This document shows positions 31,015 through 43,700 of a stretch of DNA of 64,000 nucleotides, piece by piece; position 1 is the stretch's first letter, and every line of letters begins with the position of its first letter. The notes beneath the pieces were generated by a model. The model did not search any database. It was not told the origin of the DNA and saw only the letters and a program-made list of their open reading frames with translations. The stretch is from Manis javanica (Eukaryota > Chordata > Mammalia > Pholidota > Manidae), in contig NC_133158.1 of NCBI RefSeq assembly GCF_040802235.1, positions 35,902,001-35,966,000 of the forward strand. The letters are read 5' to 3'. Made by a program: the position numbers and the translations under genes.

Positions 31015-32517
31015 GTGCGCGCCGGCGCGGAGGGGATTCTAGGGTCTGGGGGCAGTCCCGATGGAATGGGCTGGGGAGGTCGTTTGAGCAGCCACCTGGC
31101 TGCAGAGCTTGGGCAAAGGAAGAGGAAGGGGAGAGAAAGGGCAGCCCCAACCCACTTCAGCCAACTTGCATCCTGTCACTGTTCGACCCCATTACACTCC
31201 AGCCCTCTCCAGTCCCCACCCCTGTTCTCATCCCCCATTCCACCTCGCAAGCCCCTGGTCCCATCCAGATAACCATCCCACACATACCCACCCCCACCAT
31301 CTAGTCTGGCCTCTTCTAACCCAGTAATTGAACTCTCCCAGAAAACCTGGGCAGTCTCCATATTCATGCAACAGGCATCTTGAACTCTCCATGGTGCCAG
31401 GCTTCTGGAAGGTTTAGGAGAGGAGGTGGGCAGAGGGCTCTGTCCCCACACTTAAGGAGTCCCCCTGCCTAATAGGGTGGATGGGGAGCTCATTTAGTCA
31501 TTTGACAAATACGAATGGGACTCCCTCAGGGCCAGACCTGATGTCCAGGTGCTAAATAGGTAGTGTCACTGTCCATCAAACTGCCACTGGCCATCGAGCA
31601 CCGGTAGGGGCCAGGCCTACTCAGGGATGTTGAGAAGGAAGCACTGAATGAAATATGGACCCAGCCCAAACATCTGAGATTCAGTCAACAAACACTTCAG
31701 CACTGTGCCTAGCTGTGTGTCAGTGGTGATGGTGAGGGAGGGGTGTCACATGAGTAAAAGAACTGTGTGCCCCAAGGGAACAGAGGCCAGGAGAGAGCTG
31801 ATGGTTTATTAGCCCGGTTCCCCACGCAGCCCAGTCACCTCCCCAAGTGGTTGGTAAAAGGCTGCCATAGCAGCGGCTGGCAAGGCACCATGGCCGGTGG
31901 ATGTTAAGGGCAGCCGGCCAAGGGGCAGCAGATAAGCAGAGGGTAGGAGAGGAAACGTATTGCCATGTGGATTAAGACTCTCCAGGATCATTCATTCTAC
32001 AGGTGTTTCTTCAGCACCTACTGTGTGCCAGGCCTTTTGAGGAACCGGGGACACAGCAGTCAACAAGGCAAAATTCCCACCCTCAAAGACAGTCTAGTGA
32101 CCAGACACCAGAGAGGGCTGGAAACCCCACGCCGAGGGGCTTAGATTGTTCCTCAAGTCAAGGTGATGGCGGAGCCACAGAAGGCTAAGTGCTATGAATG
32201 TAGAAGATAGGCAGAGTCGTGAAGTTTGGGAATCACTGGTACGGTGCAAAAGCCCGTAAGAACAGAATTATGGGCTTTGTGCCTCACTTTCTCTCATTCA
32301 TTAAAAACGGGGGATGATTAGAGCTCCTGCCTCATTAAAGTTATTGCCAGGATAAAACGAGTTCAGACTAGCCTGGGAGCGGTAGGAAGTGGGCCAAGTA
32401 AACATGCACAGTCGCCTTGCTGACTCGGAGGCTCGGGAATGGCGGCCGCGCTGATGGCCGGCGTCGGGCGTCTGGCCCGAGGCGCTCACCGCGTGCCCTG
32501 CTGCCCTGTCCCCGCAG
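31015..32517 (+). other. EFCC1: EFCC1 intron 1
   Basis: 1.5-kb intron, gtgcgc...cccgcag. It has pyrimidine-rich sequence and an L2-type fragment near 31970-32170; otherwise nothing assigned. A single long open frame runs from exon 1 into this intron and should not be read as coding. Confidence 0.8.
31975..32175 (-). repeat. L2 LINE fragment
   Basis: 'tttcttcagcacctactgtgtgccaggccttttgaggaaccggggacacagcagtcaacaaggca' is the reverse of the L2 3' end. Confidence 0.7.
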
Positions 32518-32801
32518 GTCGGCCTCTGGAAGAGCCAAGCGAGCGCGCGGGAGGCGGGCCGCGGCGGGCCAGAGGCGGCGGCGCGCGAGCTGCGGCAGGC
32601 GCGGGGCGCGCTGGCGGCGGCCGAGGCCCGCGCGGGGCGGCTGCGCCAGGGCCAAGCCGCCGTGCGCCGACGGGCGGAGGAGGCCCGGCAGGCGGTGCTG
32701 CGCAGCCTGCGTCGCGTGCGCGAGCTGGAGGCGCTGGCGTGCCAGGTGCCAGGCCTACAGCGCTGGGTGCGGCGGCTGGAGGACGAGCTGCAGCGCTGCA
32801 G
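32518..32801 (+). CDS. EFCC1: EFCC1 exon 2, coiled coil
   Basis: 284 bp, phase 0 to 2, acceptor tgtccccgcag and donor ctgcag|gtgagc. It encodes [14 protein letters not shown], then a long Ala/Arg/Glu-rich coiled coil ([20 protein letters not shown]..., [18 protein letters not shown]) ending [12 protein letters not shown]. This continues the coiled coil begun in exon 1. Very GC-rich, so all frames look open here; the correct frame is fixed by splice phase and similarity to EFCC1. Confidence 0.93.
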
Positions 32802-32844
32802 GTGAGCCGCCCTCTGGCCGCATTCTCCCAAACCTCAGGTGTGC

Positions 32845-32895
32845 ATCCCCCTACCACGCACACGCACACGCACATGCACGCACTCGTTCTCGTGT
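32845..32895 (+). repeat. Imperfect (CACACG/CATG)n simple repeat
   Basis: Short tract 'cacgcacacgcacacgcacatgcacgcactcg' just inside intron 2. Confidence 0.8.
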
Positions 32896-33109
32896 TCCCT
32901 TATTTGTTCAGGCGTTCGTTCACGTAGCCTCCACTCGGTCATAGGTTCTTCCATTTCTTAAGCCATTCATTCACTCTATCACTTGCTCTTCAACTGCCCA
33001 CTCATCCATGCATGCATTCGTCCATGTTCCTGTTCACACACAAAGTCCCTCCATTTGCCCAGTCGTGGGTTGCAATCGGATATAGTCATTCTTATTCTTT
33101 GATTAGACC

Positions 33110-33310
33110 AACACAGTCATAATGTTGCTACTAATTAACAGTCACTGAGCACTTCATGTGTGCCAGGCTCAGAGCTAAACTCTCTAGTGCTGAACCCTCC
33201 CAACAGTCCTGGGAGGTAGGTACTATAGTGTCCCCATTCTACAGATGAGAAAACAAATGTAGGGTAGTCCCTTGTGCTAACTCCACCAGGGCCAGAAGCT
33301 GGGCTTGGGA
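33110..33310 (-). repeat. MIR SINE
   Basis: 'gagcacttcatgtgtgccaggctcagagctaaactc...gaggtaggtactatagtgtccccattctacagatgagaaaac' is a reverse MIR. Confidence 0.8.
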
Positions 33311-33314
33311 CCAG

Positions 33315-33485
33315 CATTCAAATCCTGGCAGGGCCTTTGATAGATATGTGACCTTGGAAGTCACTGCCCTTCTTGGAGCCTGTTTCCTCTTCGGTGGAAC
33401 ACAGACTGGAGTCCTGCCTGCCAGAGTGGCTGTGAAAAGGCAGCAAGGTTGTGCCTGGCACATAGTAGGCACTCCATAAACAGAG
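33315..33485 (+). repeat. MIR SINE
   Basis: 'caaatcctggcaggg...tgtgaccttggaagtcactgcccttcttggagcctgtttcctc...gtgcctggcacatagtaggcactccataaac' is a sense MIR. Confidence 0.8.
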
Positions 33486-33519
33486 CCCCCCTCTCCCTTT
33501 TGAATGACAAGGCAGGCCT

Positions 33520-34190
33520 GCTCCCCTTCCACATTTACTGAGCACCAATTCTGTACAGGGGCAATGCCAGGTTCCAGGGATGTGGCTATGAACCAAACAG
33601 ACCCAAATTTTCCCTGCCCTGAGCAGCCCTGAGTTAGGCCATGAGATCATGTGACTAGACATCAGGCAGCACGCGGGAAGGATGCTGTGAGGGAAGACCC
33701 TTGTCCTGCTCTCCTCAGGCTCAGCCAGCACCCGGTAAAGTGATGCATAAGCTGAGAGCTGAGGATGGGATGCTCCTTGGAAAGATGGGCCAGGAATGGG
33801 AGAGGGGAGAACGTCTAGAATAATGAGACCATATGCACAAAGCCTTGAGGCAGGATGGACTTTGGCACATTCTAGGAACTGAATGGAAACCAGAGTGGCT
33901 GGAGGGGTAAAGCTGGAGAGGCAGACAGAGGAAAGACCACCCAGGGCCTGGAAAGCTGTGGCAAGGGCTTCAGTCTCTCTCAAGAGAACATGAAGCCAGA
34001 GAAAAGTTTTAAGTGTGGGGATGACACAAGCAGATTTGCATTTGAAAAAAAATTTACTCTGGCTAGAGTTGTGACAAGGTCATGGGAGGAGGGGGAAGAG
34101 CAAGAGACAGTGGGGTGTCCAGTGAGGGGGTGTCGTACTCCAGTCTGCAAAGAAGGTGGTCTGACCTAGGCCAGTGGGCAAGGCAGTCAG
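33520..34190 (-). repeat. L2 LINE
   Basis: Long reverse L2 copy: 'tttactgagcaccaattctgtac', 'ccaaattttccctgccctgagcag', 'gaggcaggatggactttggcacattctaggaactg', 'tggctggaggggtaaagctggagaggcag', 'atttactctggctagagttgtgacaagg'. Confidence 0.75.
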
Positions 34191-34559
34191 AAGAGACGCT
34201 TTGAACCTAGCTCCTCAGAGGAGGCAACTCGGCCTTGACTTCTCAGGCGCTCACAGCTGGGAGATGAGAAGGCCCAGTGGTGGAGGGAGGCCTCCGAGGA
34301 GGCCCACTCCAGACCAGCCTCCTGCAGCTCCAATGTTTGGATAGTCACTTCCTGTTTGTATAGCTGATCAGCTACAGAGCAGGACCAGTTGGCTTAGGGC
34401 CTGTGTCCAGCCTTGGAATTTTCTCCAAGAGGAGAAAGAGTCTCTTCTTTGTTTTTCCCTAAAGTAACTGTCCTTTACAGCATGATTGTAAGAGCGACTA
34501 CCAACACTGAGACACACTGAGACAGCCCCACAGTAGAAAAAGTAAATTCATATTCTACT

Positions 34560-34690
34560 TCCGTATCTGTGCAAGGAAGAGATTTTATCCCCATTTTACA
34601 GATTGTGGGAAAGTGAGGCTCTGAGAAGTAACATACCCAAAGCCACACAGCTAGAAAGTGGAAAGGTCTGCCTGCTCTCATACTCTGAGT
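34560..34690 (-). repeat. MIR SINE fragment
   Basis: 'atccccattttacagattgtgggaaagtgaggctctgagaagtaacatacccaaagccacacagctagaaagtgg'. Confidence 0.8.
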
Positions 34691-35254
34691 TCTTTCTTTC
34701 CATTTTACCCTTTTTTATTGTTGACCCATGGTTACAAAATGGCCGTTGTGCCTCCAGGCTGCTGTTCAGACATCAGAAGTTCAGACAGTGTCAAAGCAGG
34801 AGAGAATTTTCTTCTTGTAAGTTTTGCCCTTGTATTCAGGTGCGATACCCCTTCCCCACCAGAACTTGCACCTCCAGCTCCTGGGCCAGAAGTGTGCCAT
34901 GTGGCTGCTCCTGTCTACAAGAGAGTCTGGTCATATTGATGCCCCAAACACAACTGGAGTTCTCTTAGTAAGGAAAAAGGGGAGCAGACATTGCAGAGGC
35001 TTCAAGGAGAAGCCTAGTGAATGAGGGGGTGGAGGACTGGAGAATAAGTGACACCATGTGATAGCCACCGTGATTAGGCGATGGCCCTGTCACTTGCTTC
35101 CATGCCCCTATAAAAACATGCCCCCTAAGCCATGCCAGCCCCAGAAGGCAGACCTCCTCTGCCCATCTGCTGTAGTCAGAACCTGCAGGTTTGTGGGTGA
35201 CTTGCCCCAAAGCTCTCCCTCTTAGAAGAGAGCAAAGGGGAGGGGACAGAACAG

Positions 35255-35440
35255 CCGAAGCTATTTATTGAGCATCAGCTGTGTTCCAGGCATGAGGCCA
35301 GGCACTTTCTCCATGTCAGCTCAAAGGAGCCTCTCAACCCACCATGAGAAATGTATCAGCTATACTTCACAGGCCAGGAAGGAGCAACTCGCCAGCATAG
35401 CACACAAGTACGTGACAGGCCAGGAGCCCAATCCCAGCCG
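35255..35440 (-). repeat. MIR SINE
   Basis: 'tatttattgagcatcagctgtgttccaggcatgaggccaggcactttctccatg' and a following decayed core. Confidence 0.7.
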
Positions 35441-37469
35441 GAAAAGCCCAAAGCCACATACCCTGGGCTGGTTTGGTAACACACACAAGTCTCCTGGACT
35501 CTCCCACCCAGAAACATCTGCAGGACACCTTACAGGCTGGAGAGGGGCTGTGGGCTACAATGTCACCTCTGCTTTTGCATGACAGGAACTCAGAGTTCCC
35601 TGTGTGGTTTGCTGAGCCACGTCCCCTGGGCCTGCAGCCTGGAGGAATGTGTGGGTGGAAGGGGCCCCCACCCCAAAGACTAGAGCCCCACCACACCCTC
35701 TGAAGTGACATCACTCTAGAGTGCCTCCAGGTGTTCTGCAGATGCATCTTTGGTGGGGAGAAAAGGGCAAAGACTGAGCCCCACCCCTGCCCCCCCACTG
35801 GGAATGACAGCTTGAAGCCATTTGGGTAGAATGAATGACCCGACTCACACTTTCCTAGATCTTTCAGTTTTCAAAGTGCTGTCACAGAAACTGACTCACT
35901 GATCTCCTGACAATATTTGGGAGCTGGTATTGTGCCCCCCTTTTCCAAATGAGACATAGAGCCTCGGGGCTGGGGGGGTTTTGACTAGTCACATAGCCCA
36001 AACCGGACAGATCAAGGAGGACTCAGTTACCCAAGTCTGACTCCTCCATCTCCCTAGAATAATCTCAGCGACCTCCTCATCTCACTGTTCCGTTTTTTTC
36101 ATCCCACTCAATCCTGGAACTGCGGGGTCTTTCCTGTCCTTTACCACTTTTGCATTTAAACAGGCCTTGTTTACAGTCTCTCTGGGGTTGCCCATAACAG
36201 CTAAGATTTTGCTTGCGTTGTACCTCAGCTCTCTCTGTTGAGATGACGAGGTCCCGGTGTGCTCTGTGCCGGCTGACTGTGCACCAATCATTGGCAGAAG
36301 CCCTGGTGGGGGAGAGACCGTCCTAGCCCCAGCGCTGTGAGGTTCCCTTCAGAGCTGTTTCCCATCTGCTCCACCAGGGCCTGATTCTGGGCCGGTTCCT
36401 TAGCTTGAAGTTTCCGAACTGCACAGGTAGCGAAACGTTGAGCTCTATACCTGGGGCAACATCCCAAGGCCAGTAAGGGAGGTTTTTCTCATTTCTATTG
36501 GTGGACGGACAGCCTCTGGGTAGCCCCCAGCCTCACACGGCCGCTTCCTTCTAGAAAGTCACCTTACAAGGTCTTCTGTGCCTGTCTGCACTTGGGCATG
36601 AGAATCCCAGTGCTGACACCCCCAACAGCACTGGAGCTCCATCTCCTGCTCCCCGTGTTAGCTGGACGTCTCCCCTTCTTGTTTTTGACCTTGACTCTAT
36701 CTTCTTAATTTAAATGATTATATCTTATCCAGCACTTCCATGTATTTGAAAATGGAAAGGGAACTTCCTAGCACCTCAATTCCCCATCCTGATCAGGAAC
36801 CTAAGAGAATAGACAGTAAATATTTAAGCAATGGGAGAGCTCATTTATTCATTCCATGTTTTTCCAAGCACCTTTCACAGACATAGCCCTGTGTAATACC
36901 TTGGGGCACAGAAATGGCACAGATGTGTCCACCTCCCAGAGGGTCAGAGGTGCTCCTGGGTGTGAGGGGAGCAGGCAGCGAACACATGTTAGGACACATA
37001 TGTGCTATGTGCGGAGGGGCCCCAAGGGACTGATGCTGCTTCCAGAGCTATAGGAGTCCCAGATCAAACAGAAGTATTCCAGGAATCAAAAGGGCCTTCA
37101 GGCCTCCCTCGCCTGGCCCAGCCCAGCCTGCTGAGAATTACCAGTTCCATCTTGGCCTCGTCAGCTCTGGGCTCCTGCTTCCCACAGCTGGTCTGGGTCT
37201 CACAGCACCTCATCTCAGACGAGACTCAGCTCCTTCTTCATCCCACAAAACAGACCCTCCTCCCATTTTCAAGCATAGTAGAACTCACTGATGGTTGGTG
37301 GGGCAGGGCACAGATTAGACAGCAGTACACACATAGTTTCATATGGAAGGTCTGACGTCACGATTCACAAAATATCACTTCACCCCTTTCCAACCAGGGT
37401 GTTCCATTGTCCCTTCTGCCAACTGGCACCAAGCCACTCTCCACCTTTCTCTCCTTTGTTTTCTCTTTC

Positions 37470-37765
37470 TTCCTATCAGACAGCTGTCTTAAATGGGTGC
37501 CCCAAAGCCTGACTCAGCTGAACTCTGGTAAAAAAGAAGTTGGCTCTTTGTAAAGCATAGGCATGTGCAGCTGCAGGCATGGCTGGATCCAGGTACTCAA
37601 ACAATGTTACCAGGATGTGGAAGCTCTGCTTCACTCCCAGAAAGTTCTCTCCCCTGCTAGCCTTTGGGGCTCTCACATTTCCAAAGCTCTGAGTCCAGTA
37701 GAAAGATCATGTCTCATCTGTACCATTCCGCTGAGGTCCCAGAACTGAGCCTCACTGGACCAAAT
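37470..37765 (+). repeat. Ancient repeat, family X copy 1
   Basis: Shares 'gcaggcatggctggatccaggtactcaaacaatgttaccagga' and a later 'agaactgagcctcactgg' layout with copies at 42715-43195, 44850-45295 and 60690-61120. Name not assigned. Confidence 0.5.
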
Positions 37766-39084
37766 TGGAAGCATGTTCTCCTTGAACCCGTCAGGGGTCT
37801 AGGGGTCTAGGTCTAGTCACATACCCATCACTGGAGCCACAATCAGCCCCACCAAACTATGGGGCTGGGATCCTCCCTGGAGAATCAAGGGGAATCCAGG
37901 CCTATTAAACAACACATGGCCACTCCATCCCCCACCCTTGCCTCTTTGGTACTTGCAGCCCCGATTCCCTTTCTTGTCTCCCGAACAGCCCACGGGTGGC
38001 AACTGCAGAATCCCTGGATGGCGGAGGCCCCAGAAGGAAGCCTGGTTAGACAGGAGATAGGCTTGCCTGAGAGCCAGCTTTTCCAGGCAGCTGAACACTT
38101 TGGGGTGCTTGGAGGTAGTCTGCACCCTGCAATCTGTGCCTGTCCAGGTGCTTCAGAACTTGCTAGGAGGGTGGGCGAAAAGGGTCATTGCCTCAGGTCT
38201 CCTTCCCTAGCTGTGTGGCCTCCTGAGGAAGCACAGGTTGGTGTTTCTTTGGCCTAGCACCCAGGACTCACAGTAAGCCAGCAAGTGGACACATGAATGG
38301 ACAAGGAGCATGTGGACAGGTGCCGATCTCAGATATGTCCTGGAGAAAAAGATGCAGGCATGCAGGACTCCAGCACAAGGCAAAACCTGAGTCCAGGGGC
38401 CTGATCCTGCTCCCAGGGGAGTGGCTCTCCTGGCGGAGCCACCCTTGACTCAGGTGACTGAATTCCTGGCATCTTGCCTTCTCTTGATGCTCCCAAGTCT
38501 CAGCCACTTGCCTGCCCCATGTCCCCCTGCTCTGCACTGAGGAGCAGCTCGGCCTTCAGGACACCTGGACATGCAGCCTGGGGCCAACACTGCTAGACAG
38601 GGGCTGGGCTCAAACTTTTCATAGAAAAGAAGACAGAAAACCCAGCTCAGCTGGGGCAGGGAGGAGGGGCGGAGGCCAGGCCGTGGCTTTGTTGTCTTGG
38701 AAAGATGAAAAGACTGGGAAAGAGGGAGGGTGAGAGGAGGGAGGGGACACAAAGATGAGGCCACTGGAGGGCCACCTCCTTTATTCTGCCCCATTGCAGC
38801 AGCCTGGCCTGCTGTCGGGGGAGGCCACGGTCAGGGGGTCAGGGGAGGGAAGGAAGCAGACAGGCGGGGGGCACCATCTGGAGCTGGGAGGCGTGTGGTC
38901 ACAGATTCCATTATCCTTGGAAGCAGGTGTGTGGGTGGCCACTGGTGGGAACCGAGGCCTTTCTGCCAGGGACAATACCCAGGGCTCACAAAGGGGCAGT
39001 GCTGGTCGGACATCTGCCACATGCCCTGGCCTCAGGATACCAAGACGGGCTCAATGGCTGGGGGCTCAGACTCAGGAGGCCCAG

Positions 39085-39250
39085 CCTAACCTAGGTTTGG
39101 ATCCCAGTTTTTCTATATATTTATGGTGGAAACTTGAGCTATTCCCTTTCCCTCTGTGAGCCTCAGTTTCCTCATTTGTCAAGTGGGTATGGGGTTCTGC
39201 TCCTCTGGGTCTGGTGTGAATACCCAGTGAGACCGGGGGAGTACAGCAGC
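39085..39250 (+). repeat. MIR SINE fragment
   Basis: 'ggatcccagtttt...ttgagctattccctttccctctgtgagcctcagtttcctcatttgtcaagtgggtatggggttc'. Confidence 0.75.
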
Positions 39251-39269
39251 TAGGAGTCCAGCTCTGGGA

Positions 39270-39480
39270 GTGTGAGCTGCAGGAAGTCATTCTTACTTCC
39301 ATGGGCCTTGGTTTTTCTCATCTATAAAGTGGGGATGATAGGAATACTAACGATGATACTCACACCGTGGGTTATCTGAAGATTCAAATACTAATAGGTA
39401 TAAAGAACTTAGAATAGTAGTTAGCATTGAGAAGATGCTTAATAAATGTTGGAAATTATCATCACAGTGCCCTCCATAAA
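39270..39480 (+). repeat. MIR SINE
   Basis: 'ttggtttttctcatctataaagtggggatgataggaatac...ttagaatagtagttagcattgagaagatgcttaataaatgttgg'. Confidence 0.8.
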
Positions 39481-39519
39481 TAGTAATGATGGTGGTAGTT
39501 GGTGTTGTTAATATTAACA

Positions 39520-40010
39520 GAGCCTGGCCTCCAGAGAGCCTTCTGTCTGAGGAGATGGCCAGCAAGCAATGGCCAGCTTCAGCAGAGTGCGGGCAAGCAC
39601 GGCGGAGACAGGGTGCCTCTGGCTAGGGGTCAGGGCATCTCTGGGGGGATGTCATCATCTGAACTTGGAGTTAAAGGATGAGTAGGAGTTTTCTTAAGCA
39701 TTGCAGATATGGGTTGCAGTGATGCAGAGACTTAGAGGCGTGAAGGGCCTTGGTGCCTTTCGGGGACAGGGAGACTGGTATCTGCGAGGTTTGAGGTGGA
39801 AAGTGGGAGGAGAGGAAGCTGGAAGGACCAGGAGCAGGTGGTGAAGAGCCCTGAGCACCAGGCTGAGGCACAAGGCCTTCACCCCAGAAAACAAGGGAGA
39901 CCAAGGAAGACTTGAAGCAGGGGGCGAGTGGTCAGACTCGAGCTTCACAGAGACCCCTCTGCTGCATGTGGAGGACGCAGACGTCAGGCAGGAGGTGGGG
40001 AGGCAAGGAG
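39520..40010 (-). repeat. L2 LINE
   Basis: Reverse L2 text such as 'gtgaagggccttggtgcctttcggggacaggg', 'ggaaggaccaggagcaggtggtgaagagccctgagcacc', 'cttgaagcagggggcgagtggtcagactcgagc'. Confidence 0.6.
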
Positions 40011-40784
40011 GCTGTCTCTAGGTCCTGAGCGAGAGGACAAGGCCTGACCTCCAGCATCTGGGAAGGGATGGGCCAGCAGCCCTGCATACCTGGAGGCCTT
40101 ACCCGGAGCTGCAGGGAGACTCAGCCCTGAATTCTCCATCCCAAGACAGCCTTCTGCAGAGATGGAACCTCAGGACCTGTGGGCTGAAACAGACTTGGGG
40201 TGGCTGGGTGGAGGATGAGGACCTTCCTTGGGTAGAGGGGCCAGCAAGAGGTCACCCAGAACACATCATGGTGTCCTCCACTCATGGGGGGTCAGGGAAT
40301 GGGGCAGAGTAAACACAGCTGCGTGTGACCCTGGTGTTAACATGGCGCTCTGACAGACTCGTGGCCATGTTAGAGAACACAAGCTCAGTGGTGAGCTCAG
40401 ACCTGGAGGTCAGCAGAAATGGGCATGGGTTACCTTTACAGCCACAGACTCAAAGGAGCCTGTTTCAGCAAAGGAGACCACTGGGCACAGGCTGAGGTTT
40501 CTCCTGACTCCCCAGGATCCTGCCAGAGCACAAGAAGCCTGGAGTGAGAGCCAACCAAACATGTCCTCTAACTACGTCCCCTGAAGCTGCAGCCAGAGTC
40601 TGCAAAGCCACACCAGCTGATCTAAATTCGAGTCGCAGGTCCAAATTCTCCTACACCCCCGACGCCCCTTGCTTATACTGCCCAGTTCCCCAGTACAGCT
40701 AGGTATCACGCATGGGCAGTCACCCCCCACCTGGGTGAGGCCGCATCTGTGGGCAGAAGGGAAGATGTCTCCAGTGGCGGGTTT

Positions 40785-40895
40785 ATCAGTTAGGACATTT
40801 TCGGCTGCAAGTTACACAGAACTCTCTAGCACTGTTTTGAACACACTGGAGCTCACTGTCTCCTGATCACAAGTCTGAGAGTGGGATTGAGTCTT
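40785..40895 (+). repeat. Ancient repeat, family X fragment
   Basis: 'tttatcagttaggacattttcggctgcaagttacacagaactctctagcac' resembles the 5' end of the copies at 44850 and 42715. Confidence 0.4.
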
Positions 40896-41679
40896 TTCAA
40901 TGTTGCCTCAGACATGTGGCCTCCATGACTCTATTGTAAAGACAGAAAGAAGGGGGATATCTGTTATGCAAAAAAGTGGAGCCCACCCAGAAACTAGTGG
41001 TGGATGTCCAGGTGAGTGTGGCCAGAGCAGGGTCCCAGAGGGACAGAAGGGCCTGGAGAATAGGAGGCCTTCTCATCCGGGAAGGGGAGGCAGCACGGCA
41101 GGAGGAACCACGGACAGACGCTTGAGTTATCTGATCAGTAGCGTCCCCCAGAGAAGCCCTCCCTTGCTCAGATGCACGCCCCAGCGGACTCCTCTGAGAG
41201 CAGAGCTGGAGCCCACCCTTTTGGCTGGCAGCCCAGGGGCTGGAGCTGTGTGCCCCTACCTGGGACAGGGATCTGGACTGCACAAGCTGATGTGTGCAGT
41301 AAACATGTCCTGCAAGGAAGCTGGAGCCCAGAGGGACAGTGTGCCCAAGGCCACCCAGTAGGTCAGGGCACAGCCCAAGCAAGGCTCAGTCCTCAAGAGC
41401 CAGGAGTCCTGGGCCCTCTGCTGCTGCCCTCGGTGGGTGGGGGGGGCTGGAGCACGCTTCGGCTCGGCTCCCGTACTTTCACGAGTAGGTTAGGGGATGG
41501 GCTCTGCTCTCAAGTCCTGGCTTTTCCAGTTCCAAAGGGTGGCCTGAGGCAGACAGATGGCTTACAAATGTACCAGGTTCCCCAGGTCAGGAGCTGCTAC
41601 ACAGGACCCAGGCTGGCCTGAGGTACCAGACTGGTGGTCTTTGGCCATGACCCACCTTGTCCACTTACCTCCACACACT

Positions 41680-41840
41680 GTCCATTTCCTTTGGTGCCTT
41701 GACACTTCTTGAGAAGCGCTGGCCCTCAGTTTCCTCATCTGGAAAATGGGGTTAATTTTAGTACCTACATCATAGGGTAAGAATTCAACAATATAAAACA
41801 CTTGAGTTGTGCCCAGCACAAAATAAACACTCGGCCAATG
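41680..41840 (+). repeat. MIR SINE fragment
   Basis: 'ggccctcagtttcctcatctggaaaatggggttaattttagtacctacatcatagggtaag...cacttgagttgtgcccagcacaaaataaacactc'. Confidence 0.85.
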
Positions 41841-42714
41841 TCACTGTCACCTCACCTGCAGGAGCCCTCTCACCTGTGGGGAGCATTTCTGTGTCTGCTC
41901 CACACTCTGGAGCAGACTACGTCCTTGTGCAACAGCACTCTCCACCCATCCCAGATCTCTGCTTGTCCCTGCTTGATTTTACTCCCTCCTGGTCCACGCG
42001 GCAGGGAACATGGCTGCAGTGACCCCTGACTCCTAACTTTTCAAAGTGACCCAGACTGGGTGACAGGCCCATGTGTAGGATGACTAAGGCCTCCAGCCAG
42101 CGGGATCAGGGCACTTGACCCTTTACTCTGGGAGGGGAGGGTGCTAGGAAGGCTCTGGGGGCAGGACAGCCCCTCAAAGCAAGGTGGGTGCTGTAACCAG
42201 GAGACAGAACAGGACACAGATCGAACAAAAACAGTAAACATCCACCTCACCAACTTCCCTGGGGATGTGAAAATCCAAGACATATAAAGGCTGGAGCATG
42301 GCACCAAGTAAAGGGAAGATGAAAAATCAGATGTTTGGGCCTCTGAGCCAGATGTTAGCAGTTTTTATGTAGTGAGTGGTTTTCCAGGAAGTCAGAGGGC
42401 CTGGCGTGTGTATGGTCCCCCTCGTCTAAGGTGGTCCCATCCACATAAGACTGTGCTGCTTTCCCACAAGGAGACATCGGAGGAAGAGGCTAGTCCCAGG
42501 TGGAGGCCTGGCCTTAAGTTGTGCTTGGTTTAGGTGGCTTCTGCCGACCCAAGCCAGGGAACTTTGGAGGACAGGAGGGAATGCGCGCCATGGTCTCCAG
42601 GGTGTTCTGATGGGATGACCTGGGATGTAGACAATCAAAGTGGTTCAGTGTATGGGAAATCTAGAAATAAATGTATGCTTGCTTTGGGTGGAGGGGGATC
42701 TATATTATAGTGGA

Positions 42715-43195
42715 TATTTTAGTTGCAAATAACTAAAACCAAACTCAAACTGCCTTAAGTAATTTTTTTTAAAAGTGGGAGAGAAAACATGTATTTATCT
42801 ACTAAAACTTCTCAAGACTGTGTGGCTTCAGGCCTGGCTAGATCCAGGAACTCACTGACACCTGAAATCTCTCTCTACCTCTGCTTTCCTCTCATTGGCT
42901 CCACTCTCAGACATGCTTCCTATCTGGTAGCAAGATAGCTGCCAACATCACCAGGATTAGCTCCTATCCTCCCAGTCACACCTGACAGAAAAAGCTTTTC
43001 TTTCCCAGTTGTTTCAACAAAATCCTTAGCTTAATGCTGATTACAGCAACATGGGTCATGCCCATCCTTGAACCAATCACTGGCACCAGTGACATGGAGT
43101 ATGCTGACTGACCATGTTGGGATCATGTGACTACTCTGGACCACTCACTGTCATGCTGATTGACAGACCTGGGTTACATGGCCTAAGAGAAGGCC
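42715..43195 (+). repeat. Ancient repeat, family X copy 2
   Basis: 'ttagttgcaaataactaaaaccaaactcaaactgcc', 'ggcttcaggcctggctagatccaggaactcac', 'tgcccatccttgaaccaatcactggcacc', 'gacctgggttacatgg'. The same order of blocks appears in three other copies in this intron and the next. Family not named. Confidence 0.55.
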
Positions 43196-43379
43196 CAAAG
43201 AATAGCAGTCCCACTAGGTTGGGAGCCCTTGTGGGCTGTGATGGTGCCTAATGCCCTCTTTTCTGTCCCTGCTGCCACTGAGTCCAGCAGGGGGCTCAGC
43301 TTCCTCCACTCTACCCCCTGCACCCACGGCTTCAGCCACAGTGCCCCTTCTGTTCCTGGAGCCCTCCAAATCCCCCTCG

Positions 43380-43700
43380 GGCTCTGTGGGCTTATAGTCC
43401 CCAGCCCCCTCTAGCCAGCTCCTGACTAATTCATATCCATACTACAGGTCTCAGCTATGTCTCCTTCAGAGAGGCCCCTGCCTCATCCAGTCTGCTCCCT
43501 TGTTAATGTCTCACAGGCCCTGGTCTTTTTCGCCCTTCATTTATTTTTTGCAATGACTTCATTAAGGCTAGTCTTCCCCAGGGAAGGCAACTTTCATGAG
43601 GTCGGCGCCATTCTGTTGCTAAGTACAGTATCTCCACCACCCAGCACAGTGGCTGGCTCAGCAATTCATCTCTTGGATGAATTACAGGAGGGAATTAGCA
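43380..43700 (+). repeat. L2 LINE 3' end
   Basis: 'ctcagctatgtctccttcagagaggcccctgcctcatcc', 'aggcaactttcatgaggtcggcgccattctg', 'cacccagcacagtggctggctcagcaa' follow the sense L2 3' end. Confidence 0.75.

Larger units (their letters stand above)
29930..31020 (+). promoter_or_regulatory. EFCC1: CpG island, EFCC1 promoter and first exon
   Basis: CpG dinucleotides become frequent from about 29930 and are very dense through 31020, covering the presumed promoter, 5'UTR and coding exon 1 of EFCC1. No TATA box is evident, as usual for CpG-island promoters. The start site was not determined. Confidence 0.75.

Noticed and set aside
30016..31272. A 418-codon plus-strand open frame
   Set aside because: Only 30337-31014 (perhaps from 30304) is EFCC1 coding. 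The 5' part is GC-rich leader and the 3' part is intron after the gtgcgc donor.
32417..32944. Long plus- and minus-strand open frames over the GC-rich exon 2 region
   Set aside because: High GC makes all frames open. Only the frame fixed by exon 1 phase, 32518-32801, encodes the EFCC1 coiled coil.
35030..35230. Possible LTR promoter with 'cctataaaaacatg'
   Set aside because: Only the TATA-like string supports it; no LTR ends or polyadenylation signal seen.
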